Source: a virus. From it: DNA of 64,000 bases. Below are positions 17,301 through 26,436 of the stretch, one piece after another. The notes under the pieces are model-generated. The model ran no database searches. It had not been told where the DNA came from and saw only the letters and a list, made by a program, of their open reading frames with translations. The translations under genes were made by a program, and so were the position numbers. The stretch lies in the IMG/VR virus record IMGVR_UViG_3300042691_014285, positions 1 through 64,000 of that record. One strand, 5' to 3'. Every line of letters begins with the position of its first letter. Positions within the stretch are counted from its first letter, which is position 1.

Positions 17301-17788
17301 GTGTTGTCGGAGCTATCTTCTCCATTTGCATTGCTTGATGTTACAGCAGTAACTGTTAATAATAGATACTTACCGTCAAAGTTTGCTTGATCACACACAA
17401 CAGATGCGTATGAACCAGACATAGTTCTTTCAGATACTAAAGTTGTGTATGGACCAGTATCTAAGATCCCTGAAGTAGACCCCTCAACTTTATATCTATA
17501 AGAAGATATTGTTTCTCCATTGCCAACCCAAACACCCCTTTGTGCATAAACTGTTTCACCAAATATAATTGGATAAACAAGAGGTGAATTACCTGCAGTG
17601 TCTGATGAAAAAAATGGAGCTGTTGTTGTGTATGGTCCAGACTTTGGCCAGAATTGAACCCAGCCAGAAACCTTTTTAATAAATCCCTTTTTTACCTGTG
17701 CCCAGGTACCACTAGTACCCCCTGGTTTTTTTACATCAAATCTTTTTACTTTGGTCCACCCAGATGGCTTCTTTGCATAAAATGGCAT
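14381..17788 (-). CDS. Large tail fibre-like protein: Fn3 repeats and Phe/Pro-rich C-terminus
   Basis: 1135 residues. The basic, Trp-rich N-terminus probably docks to the tail tip. About four long repeat units follow, each pairing a fibronectin-III-like domain (starting with PTNLQRT.GNG..KTF.W) with a second beta domain (SLSIPGATG..FTG..., then TYT.T.T). The last 50 residues are Phe/Pro-rich (FFPP and TFG units) and end PYFPYFTIPGAE. The same ending occurs in the protein at 62751-63716. Fn3 domains on phage fibres often touch the cell surface, so this is a candidate adhesin. It overlaps the upstream tail gene by 1 bp. Confidence 0.8.
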   Translation of the reverse strand: MPFYAKKPSGWTKVKRFDVKKPGGTSGTWAQVKKGFIKKVSGWVQFWPKSGPYTTTAPFFSSDTAGNSPLVYPIIFGETVYAQRGVWVGNGETISSYRYKVEGSTSGILDTGPYTTLVSERTMSGSYASVVCDQANFDGKYLLLTVTAVTSSNANGEDSSDNTETGVGYRIPVIRNEPEPKSGTTPSIIGVVTSLPTTLYYTSSWNGAQEYLPDSTRSSVKWYTATSGTYNTSNIATYGTEVTSGVTTSTPTLSSGIYTVTSSVVTPSTLPENTYYYAVDTQKNSGTDYSIGVDYGIKQFAVRGPLQTPPNPPTNLQRTLGNGTSKTFSWVDPVGGGTITRYEYRYTSPFGDSGWISNNLLTSVSITTVYGSQNVFSVKSVGPTAESSAVLTPSFTVPRVTTSPFMLTRNSTAAEIDWASNDQATWSLSLSPAGATSPYTGTTESLTTTPPTDLVGSTTYTPTLTITSSTGDTHTVTGTAFTTLAPVPGPPTNLQRTLGNGTNKTFTWDAPSSGTTPTSYEYNLSGAGWVSTGLTRSVSFTNIAGQNLTFLVRARSAAGPGTSVSTGQFTIPTLTFPAPSPVTSTSALFNWTSNYQSSYSLSIPGATGTPFTGNDSGTFYAINNAFVGSTTYTATMTVASSTGDTVSASQTFTTAAPVPGTPTNLQRTTGNGLAKTFTWSAPSGGSTPTGYEYQLNNLGFIDIGLTTSVALTVVNGANTFQVRAYNGSGAGSSASTGQFTPPVISSFPAANPVTSVSAAFNWTNNTSNQSTFSLSIPGATGSPFTGTTATTYAVNNALTPSTTYNPTLTITGPNGDTATTTGSSFTTSAAVPGPPPNLAKSAGNGGSKTFTWDAPAGTVTSYEVQINNLGYTDIGNVRTYSVTGLSGSNNFFVRAKNSTGTGSASSISMVIPTISTALSSSAVAATSATLSWGSTNQSTYSISIPGAPSTPYTGTSAVTRSITGLTANTIYSPSLSVISSASDTVSSSTSFCTLSGPAAITITNVTSNGFTASWSSTNATQFYVDIFRTSSAVSITGYPKFTTTTTSGALTGLVSNAQYTISVVGLNQNTVSGTQAVVNQATGVAAPFFPPFFPPTFGPFFPPFFPPFFPPTFGPFFPPYFAGPYFPYFTIPGAE
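14384..14533 (-). repeat. Phe/Pro-coding tandem repeat (12-bp unit)
   Basis: The end of the fibre gene is built from a 12-bp unit, TGGTGGGAAGAA on the plus strand, coding FFPP, broken by a repeated TFGP element (plus GGTCCAAAAGTA). The tract can slip or recombine in steps that keep the reading frame. A related tract lies at 62754-63101. Confidence 0.85.
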
Positions 17789-20700
17789 TAGAACATCACC
17801 GCAAGATCTCCTTGCACACCCATAGTATCTGAAGGTCCGCTAGTAAGGGTCACATTAACCTTGGTTAAATCTAAGTAGTAAACTGCCATTCCAAGCTGTG
17901 CTTCACCGCTTACAGGATCTTCAATAATCATTCTTTGTCTTGGTGGATAACCAAGTGGGCTAACCCCTCTGTAATAAGGGTTGCTTCTGTAATCAGCCAT
18001 GTCAAAAGCTAATGCTCTTGGAATACCAGTAATTGAAACCTTGGTATCATTAATTACTATTTTTGATGCTCCACCATACGCACTTACTTCACTTGTTGTG
18101 TTAGATGTTTTTCCAGATGCTAGAGTGATTGATGTTGAGTCAAATGTTTGGTAAATAGAATCTGTTGACTGTAGTCTAATACCAGATGAATTAAAACGCT
18201 GCCAAATAGCTGCTGTTGATTGTATTAAAATTCCATCTGTGTTAAGTGTTTGACTAACAGTGCCAATAGCCTGCAGTTTAATATAGTTATTATTAAATTC
18301 TTGATAAGTGTCAGCATCTATTCTAATTAAAATTCCCTGAGAATTAAATACCGCACCTATATCAGTAGTTGCTTTTATAAGTACTTGGTTTTCATCTGCT
18401 GTGCCATCTGTTCCTGTAATGTTAATAAAAGTATTTGAGTCAGCACTTAATTTAATCTTCTTATTTGTAAAAGATGCCCATGCCCCATATGCTGTAGTTG
18501 GTGAGTATGGTGCTCCAGACTCTTTTGATGTATAAAATAACATTGATGCTGTACCGCTTGGAATTGCAGGATTAAGTTTATTTCCAGTTCGTGTTAAGTC
18601 TCCACGATCTAAAAGTAAACCAAGGTCTGGGCTAACAGAAAGCTGAATACCAGTATCTGTTGCAGTAACAAAAGGCTTGCTTGAACCAGTAGTGAAGTAA
18701 TCCCATGCTCCAACAAATATACCAGTTCCAGTTGTTACATTTCCCCAATAATCTTTATAGCTTGATCCTGCAGAAATGTATGGTCCATTTACTGGTCCAG
18801 ATGGGTTGATTCCTAATGCAAGATCACCAACTGTCCAAGGAGGAGTTGCACTTGGGCTAGTTAAGTATATGTTATTATTTCTTGGAACAAGGTATGCTGT
18901 TGGACCAGACGCTCCTGTTTTTAATGATATATATCCATGATCTCCATCCAGAGTCATGGCTCCTAGTGGTCCAGTACTAGAAACTGTTCCTTTGATTACT
19001 GCTTGATTTGCATAAAGCTTTCCACCAATAGTTACTCTAAATGGATTAGTATCAGAGTTTGGATCAGTAGTACCAGCCCAAAAAACTGAATGGTTAAGAT
19101 CATTTCCTGGACTATTAATACCCGCTAAGCTTGATGAGATAGCAGAGTTTGATACAGCAATATAACCATTAGATGAATCAAGAATAATGTTACCCTTGCC
19201 AACAATAGAAGTTTTTTGAATCTTGCTGGAGTCAACTTGCCATCCACCAATATTTGCACTCTTTGTAGTAAATAAACCAGTCTCCGCATTAATTGTTGTT
19301 ATATCTCTAGTTGTTGAAGAGTTAAACGCTAGCCCATCTTTATTTAATACAAACCCAGTTCCAGTAATTAATATAACTGATCCAACTGAATCAGTAAGCG
19401 CTGCATTGGTTGTATTTGTTACAGTAAATGTAGTTGGTGTCTGTGCTGTTACTCTAAACTTACCGTTGTATCCTTGAGGAAGTAAGCCAGAGATTAGGAC
19501 GTCATCTCCTACAACGTATCCGTGGTTTGCTGTTGTTGTATAAATTGCTGTTGATGCTGTATATGTAACTGCAGATATTGAAAATACTGTTGGTGGTGTA
19601 ATAAATGATTGAAGTGATCCTCCACCAGCAATTGTTACATTACCGCTGAATGTTCCTTTTCTTGCAGATATGTTTCCATCAATTAAAAAATCACTGCCAT
19701 CCCAAGACAAATAGTTAGATGTGCTGCCACCTACTTTTAACCTTGCACTGTTTGTTGCATTGATATACCAATAGTTGCTATCATCAAAGTATAAGCCTTT
19801 ATTTGTGTTTACCCCTCCTACACCAACACCAAATTGAAATGGACCTGCTGTGATGTAGTTTGATACAGAAGGTGTTCCACTTACTGTAACATCGGGACCA
19901 ACAACATAATTTGTAGATGTATTGTTGTATTGGTCATAAGTTGCAACTGCTATTTTATATGTTGATCCTACTGCAAGGCCACCAAGTCTATATTTAAGTG
20001 CAGTGCCTGGAGAATCTGCATAAGAAAAGGTTGTACCACCATCATTACTAAATCTAATTCTATATCCACGTATATCTCCTGTGGTAACTGCTCCCCACTG
20101 TATATCTGCATAAGCATTAAATCCTAAGAATCCGCTTGTATCAATACCGCCAGATACTGTAACTGATCCTGCTGCAACATCAGGTGGTCCTTCATTATCT
20201 GCAACTACAGGACTTAGTGGTGTAACAACTTTTGGATCACAAAATAAAGTATAAATTCCACCCTCTGATGCAAACCTTGCCATTGCCCAACGCTTGTTAG
20301 AATTTTGAGTTAAAACATTTGCTGGGTTTAAGCTACTAAAATATACTCTGCTATAGTTTGTTGGAGTAATTCCATCTTCTGCAAATATAACAGCAGGAGC
20401 AGTTGTTTCTGTACTTTCTATTTCCCAAACATCTAATGCATCAAATGGACCCTCTGTTGGTGTTGTATAAGCAACACTATACCCATTGCTTATTCCAGTT
20501 AGTGTTATTACTGGTACTGGCAAGTTTAATACATATGCCCCAACACTTAGAGCACAAATTGTTTGACTAATATTATTTAGTGGATCTGCAACTAAAACAC
20601 AAACAGACGTTATTTTTGTTCTAAACAAACCAAAAGTTAGCTTATTTAGTGCTTTTGTAAAAATAGCTGTTTGTGAAGTTGATGTTTTATTTGGAAGAAA

Positions 20701-21153
20701 AGAATTCATTGGGGTTCTTCTTGTAACACCATCTGCAGTTACTTCTAAAATAAACTGTGATATTGTTACGTTATATTCATTAGCACCATCCCAGTCAAAA
20801 CTTACAACAAGGTTGTCTCCAGACCAAGCAGCAGTTACATTTGCTGGATTTGTTGGAACAATAATAAAAGGACCAGATCCTCCAGGGTAAGTTTGAGGCT
20901 CTTTGTTATCTCCAGGCCAAGTTATATTTGCTGGGAAGTATGGAGGAATTACATTCTTATCAGTTGCTGCTGCGCCTGCAAAATCACCACCAAAAAAAAT
21001 TGCCTTTCCTTCTGCACCAATAATTTCAATTTCTGATCCAATGCGAGATTGAGTTTGTTTTAAATTTTCCCAAGATACTCTTGGGTCATCAACATCAATG
21101 GATACTGTTGGATTTTTTGCAACAGATTTATTATTTTTGTATTTTGAGGTCAA
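17788..21153 (-). CDS. Minor tail protein (fibre/tip, Fn3-containing)
   Basis: 1121 residues, beta-rich. An Fn3-like domain near residues 330-430 (WGAVTTGDIRGYRIRFSNDG) is followed by fibre segments such as SNYLSWDGSDFLIDGNISA, which resemble the C-terminal part of lambda J-type host-specificity proteins. The repeated short unit near the C-terminus (ILIQSTAAIWQRFNSSGI and relatives) suggests a beta-helix or trimeric shaft. TTG start at 21153; no better start is near. It is probably a central tip fibre. Virion role is inferred from position and composition. Confidence 0.7.
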   Translation of the reverse strand: MTSKYKNNKSVAKNPTVSIDVDDPRVSWENLKQTQSRIGSEIEIIGAEGKAIFFGGDFAGAAATDKNVIPPYFPANITWPGDNKEPQTYPGGSGPFIIVPTNPANVTAAWSGDNLVVSFDWDGANEYNVTISQFILEVTADGVTRRTPMNSFLPNKTSTSQTAIFTKALNKLTFGLFRTKITSVCVLVADPLNNISQTICALSVGAYVLNLPVPVITLTGISNGYSVAYTTPTEGPFDALDVWEIESTETTAPAVIFAEDGITPTNYSRVYFSSLNPANVLTQNSNKRWAMARFASEGGIYTLFCDPKVVTPLSPVVADNEGPPDVAAGSVTVSGGIDTSGFLGFNAYADIQWGAVTTGDIRGYRIRFSNDGGTTFSYADSPGTALKYRLGGLAVGSTYKIAVATYDQYNNTSTNYVVGPDVTVSGTPSVSNYITAGPFQFGVGVGGVNTNKGLYFDDSNYWYINATNSARLKVGGSTSNYLSWDGSDFLIDGNISARKGTFSGNVTIAGGGSLQSFITPPTVFSISAVTYTASTAIYTTTANHGYVVGDDVLISGLLPQGYNGKFRVTAQTPTTFTVTNTTNAALTDSVGSVILITGTGFVLNKDGLAFNSSTTRDITTINAETGLFTTKSANIGGWQVDSSKIQKTSIVGKGNIILDSSNGYIAVSNSAISSSLAGINSPGNDLNHSVFWAGTTDPNSDTNPFRVTIGGKLYANQAVIKGTVSSTGPLGAMTLDGDHGYISLKTGASGPTAYLVPRNNNIYLTSPSATPPWTVGDLALGINPSGPVNGPYISAGSSYKDYWGNVTTGTGIFVGAWDYFTTGSSKPFVTATDTGIQLSVSPDLGLLLDRGDLTRTGNKLNPAIPSGTASMLFYTSKESGAPYSPTTAYGAWASFTNKKIKLSADSNTFINITGTDGTADENQVLIKATTDIGAVFNSQGILIRIDADTYQEFNNNYIKLQAIGTVSQTLNTDGILIQSTAAIWQRFNSSGIRLQSTDSIYQTFDSTSITLASGKTSNTTSEVSAYGGASKIVINDTKVSITGIPRALAFDMADYRSNPYYRGVSPLGYPPRQRMIIEDPVSGEAQLGMAVYYLDLTKVNVTLTSGPSDTMGVQGDLAVMF

Positions 21154-21165
21154 AATGACACCAGA

Positions 21166-21708
21166 TTATCTTGGGCCTAATGCTGACCAATTAAGAAAAA
21201 AACTATTGTTTGCTGGTATTACAAGTGGACGCTTTGTTGAGGTTGCTTCATCTGGAGTAGCTATAGCTCTGTTAATTCTAAAACTAAAATTATTTGGAGT
21301 AATATTAAACAAGCTAAACATTACATCATGGTTTTTATCTCCAAGTGATGCGATGCTTGAATGACCAAACTGTATTGAAGCTGTCATTATTGGCCTTGCA
21401 TTAAAAACCGTGCTTCCATCCTGTTGAAAATCTATTGTTTTATAAACTACTTGACCGTAAGAATCTGGAACAGCGCTCATTTCACTCATAAGGACTTTGG
21501 TTCTTCCGTATAATATTTTTTGTGTTCCTGGATTAAAAGTGTTTACAAAGTCAGCCTCGCCGTTATAGTCAATTTGTGAAGCTGTACCACTACCAACATT
21601 ATTGGTAAGTGAAAGAATGCTATCATCATGAGCATTAACAACATTAATGACGCTTTGCCAAGCAGCAAGGTCTATAATCTGTGGGTCTGATATTTTTACA
21701 TATGGCAT
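21166..21708 (-). CDS. Probable minor tail protein
   Basis: 180 residues, beta-rich, opening with a helical stretch (LAAWQSVINVVNAHDDSIL) that could trimerise, then an all-beta C-terminal domain. AGGAG precedes the ATG at 21708, and a TGGTATAAT motif lies 22 nt further upstream. Position between two large tail proteins suggests a virion component. No family recognised. Confidence 0.6.
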   Translation of the reverse strand: MPYVKISDPQIIDLAAWQSVINVVNAHDDSILSLTNNVGSGTASQIDYNGEADFVNTFNPGTQKILYGRTKVLMSEMSAVPDSYGQVVYKTIDFQQDGSTVFNARPIMTASIQFGHSSIASLGDKNHDVMFSLFNITPNNFSFRINRAIATPDEATSTKRPLVIPANNSFFLNWSALGPR

Positions 21709-21729
21709 TTGTTATCTCCTATTCTATTA

Positions 21730-21738
21730 ATTATACCA
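21730..21738 (-). promoter_or_regulatory. Extended -10 promoter motif
   Basis: Minus strand TGGTATAAT, in the 43-bp gap between the 1403-residue tail protein and the gene at 21166-21708. It leaves a short leader containing AGGAG. Confidence 0.5.
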
Positions 21739-21751
21739 CGCTGAGTGGCCT

Positions 21752-24700
21752 CTATTGCTTGATCCTGCTCAAGGTTAAGCTTGTGCTTAAGCCATTTTCA
21801 AAGCTATGGGATATCGCAGTTACTACGTGCTTTTGATTTAGCATACCGTTTAAATTATAAGAAAGGGTGACTGTATCTCCAATTTGAACTAATGGATTTC
21901 CAAAGATTTCTAACGTTGTAGTAATGGCAAATCCATCCAGAGATGATTCAACAAGCTTTAGCATTTTTTGACCTGCAAACTTTGACTGTACCCATTCTGA
22001 ATCAAGTTGAGCAACATCGTTTTGATTTGCTTCATCAATTAAAGCCTCAAGGATATCTGGCTCAGAAGAAGCAATGATCTCGTTAGTCCAAAGCTTTAGA
22101 TTTATCTTAGCCTTAACAACTTCATTTGGTTCGTTAGTTAACAGAACCATGTGAAGTGAGTTATTAGCCAAAGCCATTCTTGCTCTAAATCCTGTATTTA
22201 ACGGTGTTGAGTATGCAACTGATTCTTGTGTAACGATCTTTTTTAAAGCAAATGCTTGCTGCTCTTTACTGGTTCCTGGATGGTAAACTACTGCATATTG
22301 GATAGGAAGAAAATCAACTGATACGGCTGCTGGAGTTGAATATTGAACATCGTAAAATGTTATTCCTGAGACTTCTGGAGTAGTCTGCATTATATAGCTT
22401 AAAGAGTTTAAAGACAATGGTTGATTTTGAACAATACCATTTAAAAATTCTGTTTCTTGATAAAAATATCCTGCATTTCTTGACATCAATGGCTTTTCTG
22501 TTGCATGTATTTCTCTTAAGTTAGCAACAACAGAACCAGAACTAGTTAGTCCAGGGTAAGAAACATCTGGTATTGCTCTTGGAACAGATGATGCATAGAA
22601 TCCAAAACTTTTTGATTCTCCATACATGTTGGGAACAGTTACCTTTTGTCTAACTCTTGATCTTTTATTTATTTCAGGAGCTTTCCAATCCGCTACACTG
22701 GTTGATGTATCAGGTATTTGCCAAGATGTAATCTCTATATTATTTAAGAAAATAGTTAGAGCTGTATTTGGATCTTCAATAGTTCCATTTTCTCCATCTG
22801 AGCCATCTGTTTTATTAAGAACAACCCTTAGATTAAAAATTGGATCAAAAACATAGCCGTATTTTGGAGCGGGTGCAATAGCATTTGGGTAGTTCTTAAA
22901 TATTCTTGGTAGCTTGTTTAATGCATTGTTACACTGAGAAGTCACATCAGAATAACTATACAAGGTTGTTGAATCGTAAATAGCCATTATGTATGTGTAG
23001 CGTGGTGGATCGTATGGTATGCCAAGATTTGGATTAGTAGCACTAAACTTAATCATTTCAACAAATAGTGGCTGTAACGATCCAGTACTGCTTTGATTAA
23101 TATAAAGGCCAGCTGCTGCTTGATCCTGATCTGGTATATCAAACTTTACTGAATATGTTTTATAAGATCTAGATGTTTCACTAGATGGGCACACAGCAAT
23201 CTTAGTGTTGCTACTACCTTGACTTATTATTCCAAGTTTTGTAACATTTGGAAGGTTTATGTTATCAGCGTTGTCGTGGTTATTTGTTATTGTAGTATTA
23301 CCAGTAGATGTAGAAAAAGCAAAAGAGCTACTGATTGTTTTTTCTGTTAGACCTTTACTAGATAAGGATGTTATTCGTGAATGACTTGTAGGCAATGTTC
23401 CATACATTCCACGTTGAACGTTAGTAATGTTTCCTGTAGGAGTTATTAGTATGTCATCGTTTTGTTCTTGTCTTACTCCTTCAACCAATGATTGGCTATC
23501 ATTAACTACAAGTTCTACTGTATTTGTTTTAATGAAATCAGTAATTTCTGATGATAGCTCCAGGCTATTTTTAATAGAAACAGTTTTAGATTGTGTTTCA
23601 TCTGAAAGAGAAGATATCTCGTACTCTTTATACTGAAAAGACATAATCTCGCCCTCTACTGCTACATATCCATTAGTATCCATATTAAAAGTGTGGAATA
23701 TATCCAGTAAATCATTTTTATTAATAGTTAAAACATTAGAATCAGAAGACATGCTTTCTTTTAAATAATTAAATCCAAGTGAATCAGCAGACTGCTGCTC
23801 CCATACAACGTCATTGGATGTTGTATAGATAAACGAAGGCGAATCTTTTATTTTAAGATTTTTTACATTTTGTAATGATGGTGATTGTTTAACTCTTGGT
23901 GTTTGGTATCTTAAAGATATTTTTCCTGGTTTTTGTGCATTTGATATTGATACCCCCTTTTGCTGTATGTCTGCTTCTGATATAGTAAGTCCTTCAGATG
24001 TGTTAGACAAGATGTCAAAGAGACTCAAGAATCTCATTATTCCATACTCATCAATATATGCACCAATTTGATATGCAACAAAGATATCATTAAGAGCATC
24101 AATAATTGTTTTATCTCTTGAGTTAACATAGTAATAAGATATATCAAGTGGTTGTGACTTGTTGTTGCATATTCTATATAATGAGTCATAGTCATAGTCA
24201 GTAAATCCTGCAAGATCAAGAATATCGGTTATTATTTCAAATACCGTTTTTAAATTTGCAACGTAGTCTGGAGAAGGCTTTGACTGCAAATACTTAGATA
24301 CATCATATGCTTGGACTGTTACATCTTGAATATCATTTTCTTTCCAAGAATCTGAGTAGAATACTCCTGCTGGTATGTAAACATTTGAATGAGCTGTAGC
24401 AGATGCTCCAAGAACTGCGCTGCTGCGTAAATGAAAATTAACATAAAACTTAATGTTATTTCTTAGCATATTAGAAAGAATAGTTAGCGAGTTATCACTT
24501 TGGTTTGAAAAGATAGGAACAATAGATCCATTCTTAGTTGCTGGTATTCCAGAAAAAGTTATATTAACATCATTTGAGTTCATTGAAGATATAGGCAACA
24601 CAGTGTTTGATCCATCTAAAGATTTTTCTAAATCTAATCCAGTTACAAAGTCTGACAAATCAACTTCAAGTCTAGGAGATACTTCTATCAAATGCATTCT

Positions 24701-25963
24701 CTTTAAGTCTGCAGATGCGGAAGCACTTCTAGAAAGTTCAGTAAATGGAGTATTAACTGATGCACTAACTTGAGTAATTCTAATTTTATTAACTGTTGTT
24801 TTTTTAATTAAAGATCCGTCTGCTTCAAACTTTGGCATATCAGCTTGTGACCAAGGTGTGTTTGTCCATACAGTTCCATTCCAGTACAAAACAATAACAC
24901 CAGTATTATAGGAGTCGCTATTTGATAATGGTGATAAGTTTGATACCTGTGATGTCACTGGTGGTGTTGCAGAGTTTGTTATAGTAGCAGTAACTAGTGA
25001 TTCATTTATATAAAGGTTAAAAGTTGGAATAGTCATTAAAGTATTAAATTTAATTACTATCTTATTTGTCATTAACCCCTTTTCATAAATAGCCGTAATG
25101 CTTGGACTATATGTAGGGTCAGTTGTTACAGGGTCAGATACAAAGTATCTGTATGGGTTAATGTCTGTAGGCAATGCACTCTTTAATACTGGCAATTTGT
25201 TATCTACTAAAAAGAAACTAGGGTTTTGAATAATTGAGGTAATTGGCATATATTTATTTCCAATTTTACTACTATCAAACTTAGATGGTAGTTGTGAAAC
25301 AATTTTTCTATGTCCTGGTGCAAATGAACAACTAGCATTACCTGAAGGAACGTAAGACTCACCTGGTCTAAAATATGAGAAAACACTATCTGTTGGAAAC
25401 AAAGATGCATTCTTATAGTCAAAGATGGTTGTTTGATAAACTTCTGGTAAAGTAAAAGATACTAAAGGATTTGTATTTTCTTCAGAAAAACTGCTTGCTA
25501 CAATTTTATAATCAAATGAATTAAATGTTTCTTTTGACCCTACATATGTTACTACTTTTGTCCACGTTAATGATGTGGCTTCAGCTTGTTGAGAACCAGA
25601 CTGTGAACCAGATCCTTTTGCGTATGCGCTAATCATTACTGGTATTGGGCTATTGGTCTTTACGTATGTGATTACTTTATAGGCTGCTCCAGATAGTCCA
25701 GATACTGAGTATTGTGCTGATCCAGTTCCGCCAGACATTTGAAAGCTTTTTGTTGTAAAGTTTTCTTTGGGCACTATTGCATCTACATATGTAGCAGAAG
25801 CTGATATTGTTTGCTTTGTTCCAGTACCCGCTACGGTAATGTAAGGTGAATTAAATAAATTATGATTCCACTCAGCAGAAACCACTGGAATAAGATCAAT
25901 AGATTCCGAGTTTTTAAATATATCAGAACTCTGAGTTTGTGTTAATGCTCCCACATTTAGCAT
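21752..25963 (-). CDS. Tail tip/baseplate hub-like minor tail protein
   Basis: 1403 residues. The central part (about 540-660) contains a segment (FEIITDILDLAGF, YYVNSRDKTIIDALNDI, YIDEYGIMRF) that resembles the hub domain of gp27/late-control-D-type proteins, and the C-terminal part (QIGDTVTLSYNLNGMLNQK, then VVTAISHSFENGLSTSLTL) matches the closing beta-barrel of such hubs. The N-terminal third is beta-sandwich rich. It sits just downstream of the tape measure and a distal-tail-like protein, the normal place for the hub. It overlaps its upstream neighbour by 1 bp. Confidence 0.7.
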   Translation of the reverse strand: MLNVGALTQTQSSDIFKNSESIDLIPVVSAEWNHNLFNSPYITVAGTGTKQTISASATYVDAIVPKENFTTKSFQMSGGTGSAQYSVSGLSGAAYKVITYVKTNSPIPVMISAYAKGSGSQSGSQQAEATSLTWTKVVTYVGSKETFNSFDYKIVASSFSEENTNPLVSFTLPEVYQTTIFDYKNASLFPTDSVFSYFRPGESYVPSGNASCSFAPGHRKIVSQLPSKFDSSKIGNKYMPITSIIQNPSFFLVDNKLPVLKSALPTDINPYRYFVSDPVTTDPTYSPSITAIYEKGLMTNKIVIKFNTLMTIPTFNLYINESLVTATITNSATPPVTSQVSNLSPLSNSDSYNTGVIVLYWNGTVWTNTPWSQADMPKFEADGSLIKKTTVNKIRITQVSASVNTPFTELSRSASASADLKRMHLIEVSPRLEVDLSDFVTGLDLEKSLDGSNTVLPISSMNSNDVNITFSGIPATKNGSIVPIFSNQSDNSLTILSNMLRNNIKFYVNFHLRSSAVLGASATAHSNVYIPAGVFYSDSWKENDIQDVTVQAYDVSKYLQSKPSPDYVANLKTVFEIITDILDLAGFTDYDYDSLYRICNNKSQPLDISYYYVNSRDKTIIDALNDIFVAYQIGAYIDEYGIMRFLSLFDILSNTSEGLTISEADIQQKGVSISNAQKPGKISLRYQTPRVKQSPSLQNVKNLKIKDSPSFIYTTSNDVVWEQQSADSLGFNYLKESMSSDSNVLTINKNDLLDIFHTFNMDTNGYVAVEGEIMSFQYKEYEISSLSDETQSKTVSIKNSLELSSEITDFIKTNTVELVVNDSQSLVEGVRQEQNDDILITPTGNITNVQRGMYGTLPTSHSRITSLSSKGLTEKTISSSFAFSTSTGNTTITNNHDNADNINLPNVTKLGIISQGSSNTKIAVCPSSETSRSYKTYSVKFDIPDQDQAAAGLYINQSSTGSLQPLFVEMIKFSATNPNLGIPYDPPRYTYIMAIYDSTTLYSYSDVTSQCNNALNKLPRIFKNYPNAIAPAPKYGYVFDPIFNLRVVLNKTDGSDGENGTIEDPNTALTIFLNNIEITSWQIPDTSTSVADWKAPEINKRSRVRQKVTVPNMYGESKSFGFYASSVPRAIPDVSYPGLTSSGSVVANLREIHATEKPLMSRNAGYFYQETEFLNGIVQNQPLSLNSLSYIMQTTPEVSGITFYDVQYSTPAAVSVDFLPIQYAVVYHPGTSKEQQAFALKKIVTQESVAYSTPLNTGFRARMALANNSLHMVLLTNEPNEVVKAKINLKLWTNEIIASSEPDILEALIDEANQNDVAQLDSEWVQSKFAGQKMLKLVESSLDGFAITTTLEIFGNPLVQIGDTVTLSYNLNGMLNQKHVVTAISHSFENGLSTSLTLSRIKQ

Positions 25964-26436
25964 TATATCTCCGTAAACTCAATGCTCATATCAACATAGT
26001 CTGAAACCTTTGTTCTATTAATAATTGTTTTAGAAAAATCAGTTATAAACACATGATATGTTTTAGACCTGTTCTGTGCTGTAACAAATATTCCTAATGG
26101 CTGTGATCCAAAGCCTGAGTCTACATTAAGTCCTGAAGATACAATCTTTAAGTAAATAGGCAGTCCTGCGTTAGACTTATAAAATGACTCAAGCCAAGCA
26201 GCGCTATAAAAACCATCAACACACTCAGAATGCTTTGATGGAACATATTTCCAAGAACAAGAAATATTATTTTTTTGAGCAACAACATATTTTCTCATTT
26301 TGCCATTGGCCATGCGGGATTGTGTTTCAATTAACTCTGTAGAAATATCAATGGCATCTCTATTATGATCTGTTATCTTATACCAAGTGTTACCATCAAT
26401 AGAGATCTGTATTCCTGCATCAATTAAATATGCCAT
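25963..26436 (-). CDS. Distal tail-like protein (by position)
   Basis: 157 residues, beta-rich (GIQISIDGNTWYKIT, SVSDYVDMSIEFTEI-type closing strand). It follows the tape measure and overlaps both neighbours by 1 bp, where siphoviruses place the distal tail protein joining tube to tip. Sequence alone does not prove the family. Confidence 0.55.
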   Translation of the reverse strand: MAYLIDAGIQISIDGNTWYKITDHNRDAIDISTELIETQSRMANGKMRKYVVAQKNNISCSWKYVPSKHSECVDGFYSAAWLESFYKSNAGLPIYLKIVSSGLNVDSGFGSQPLGIFVTAQNRSKTYHVFITDFSKTIINRTKVSDYVDMSIEFTEI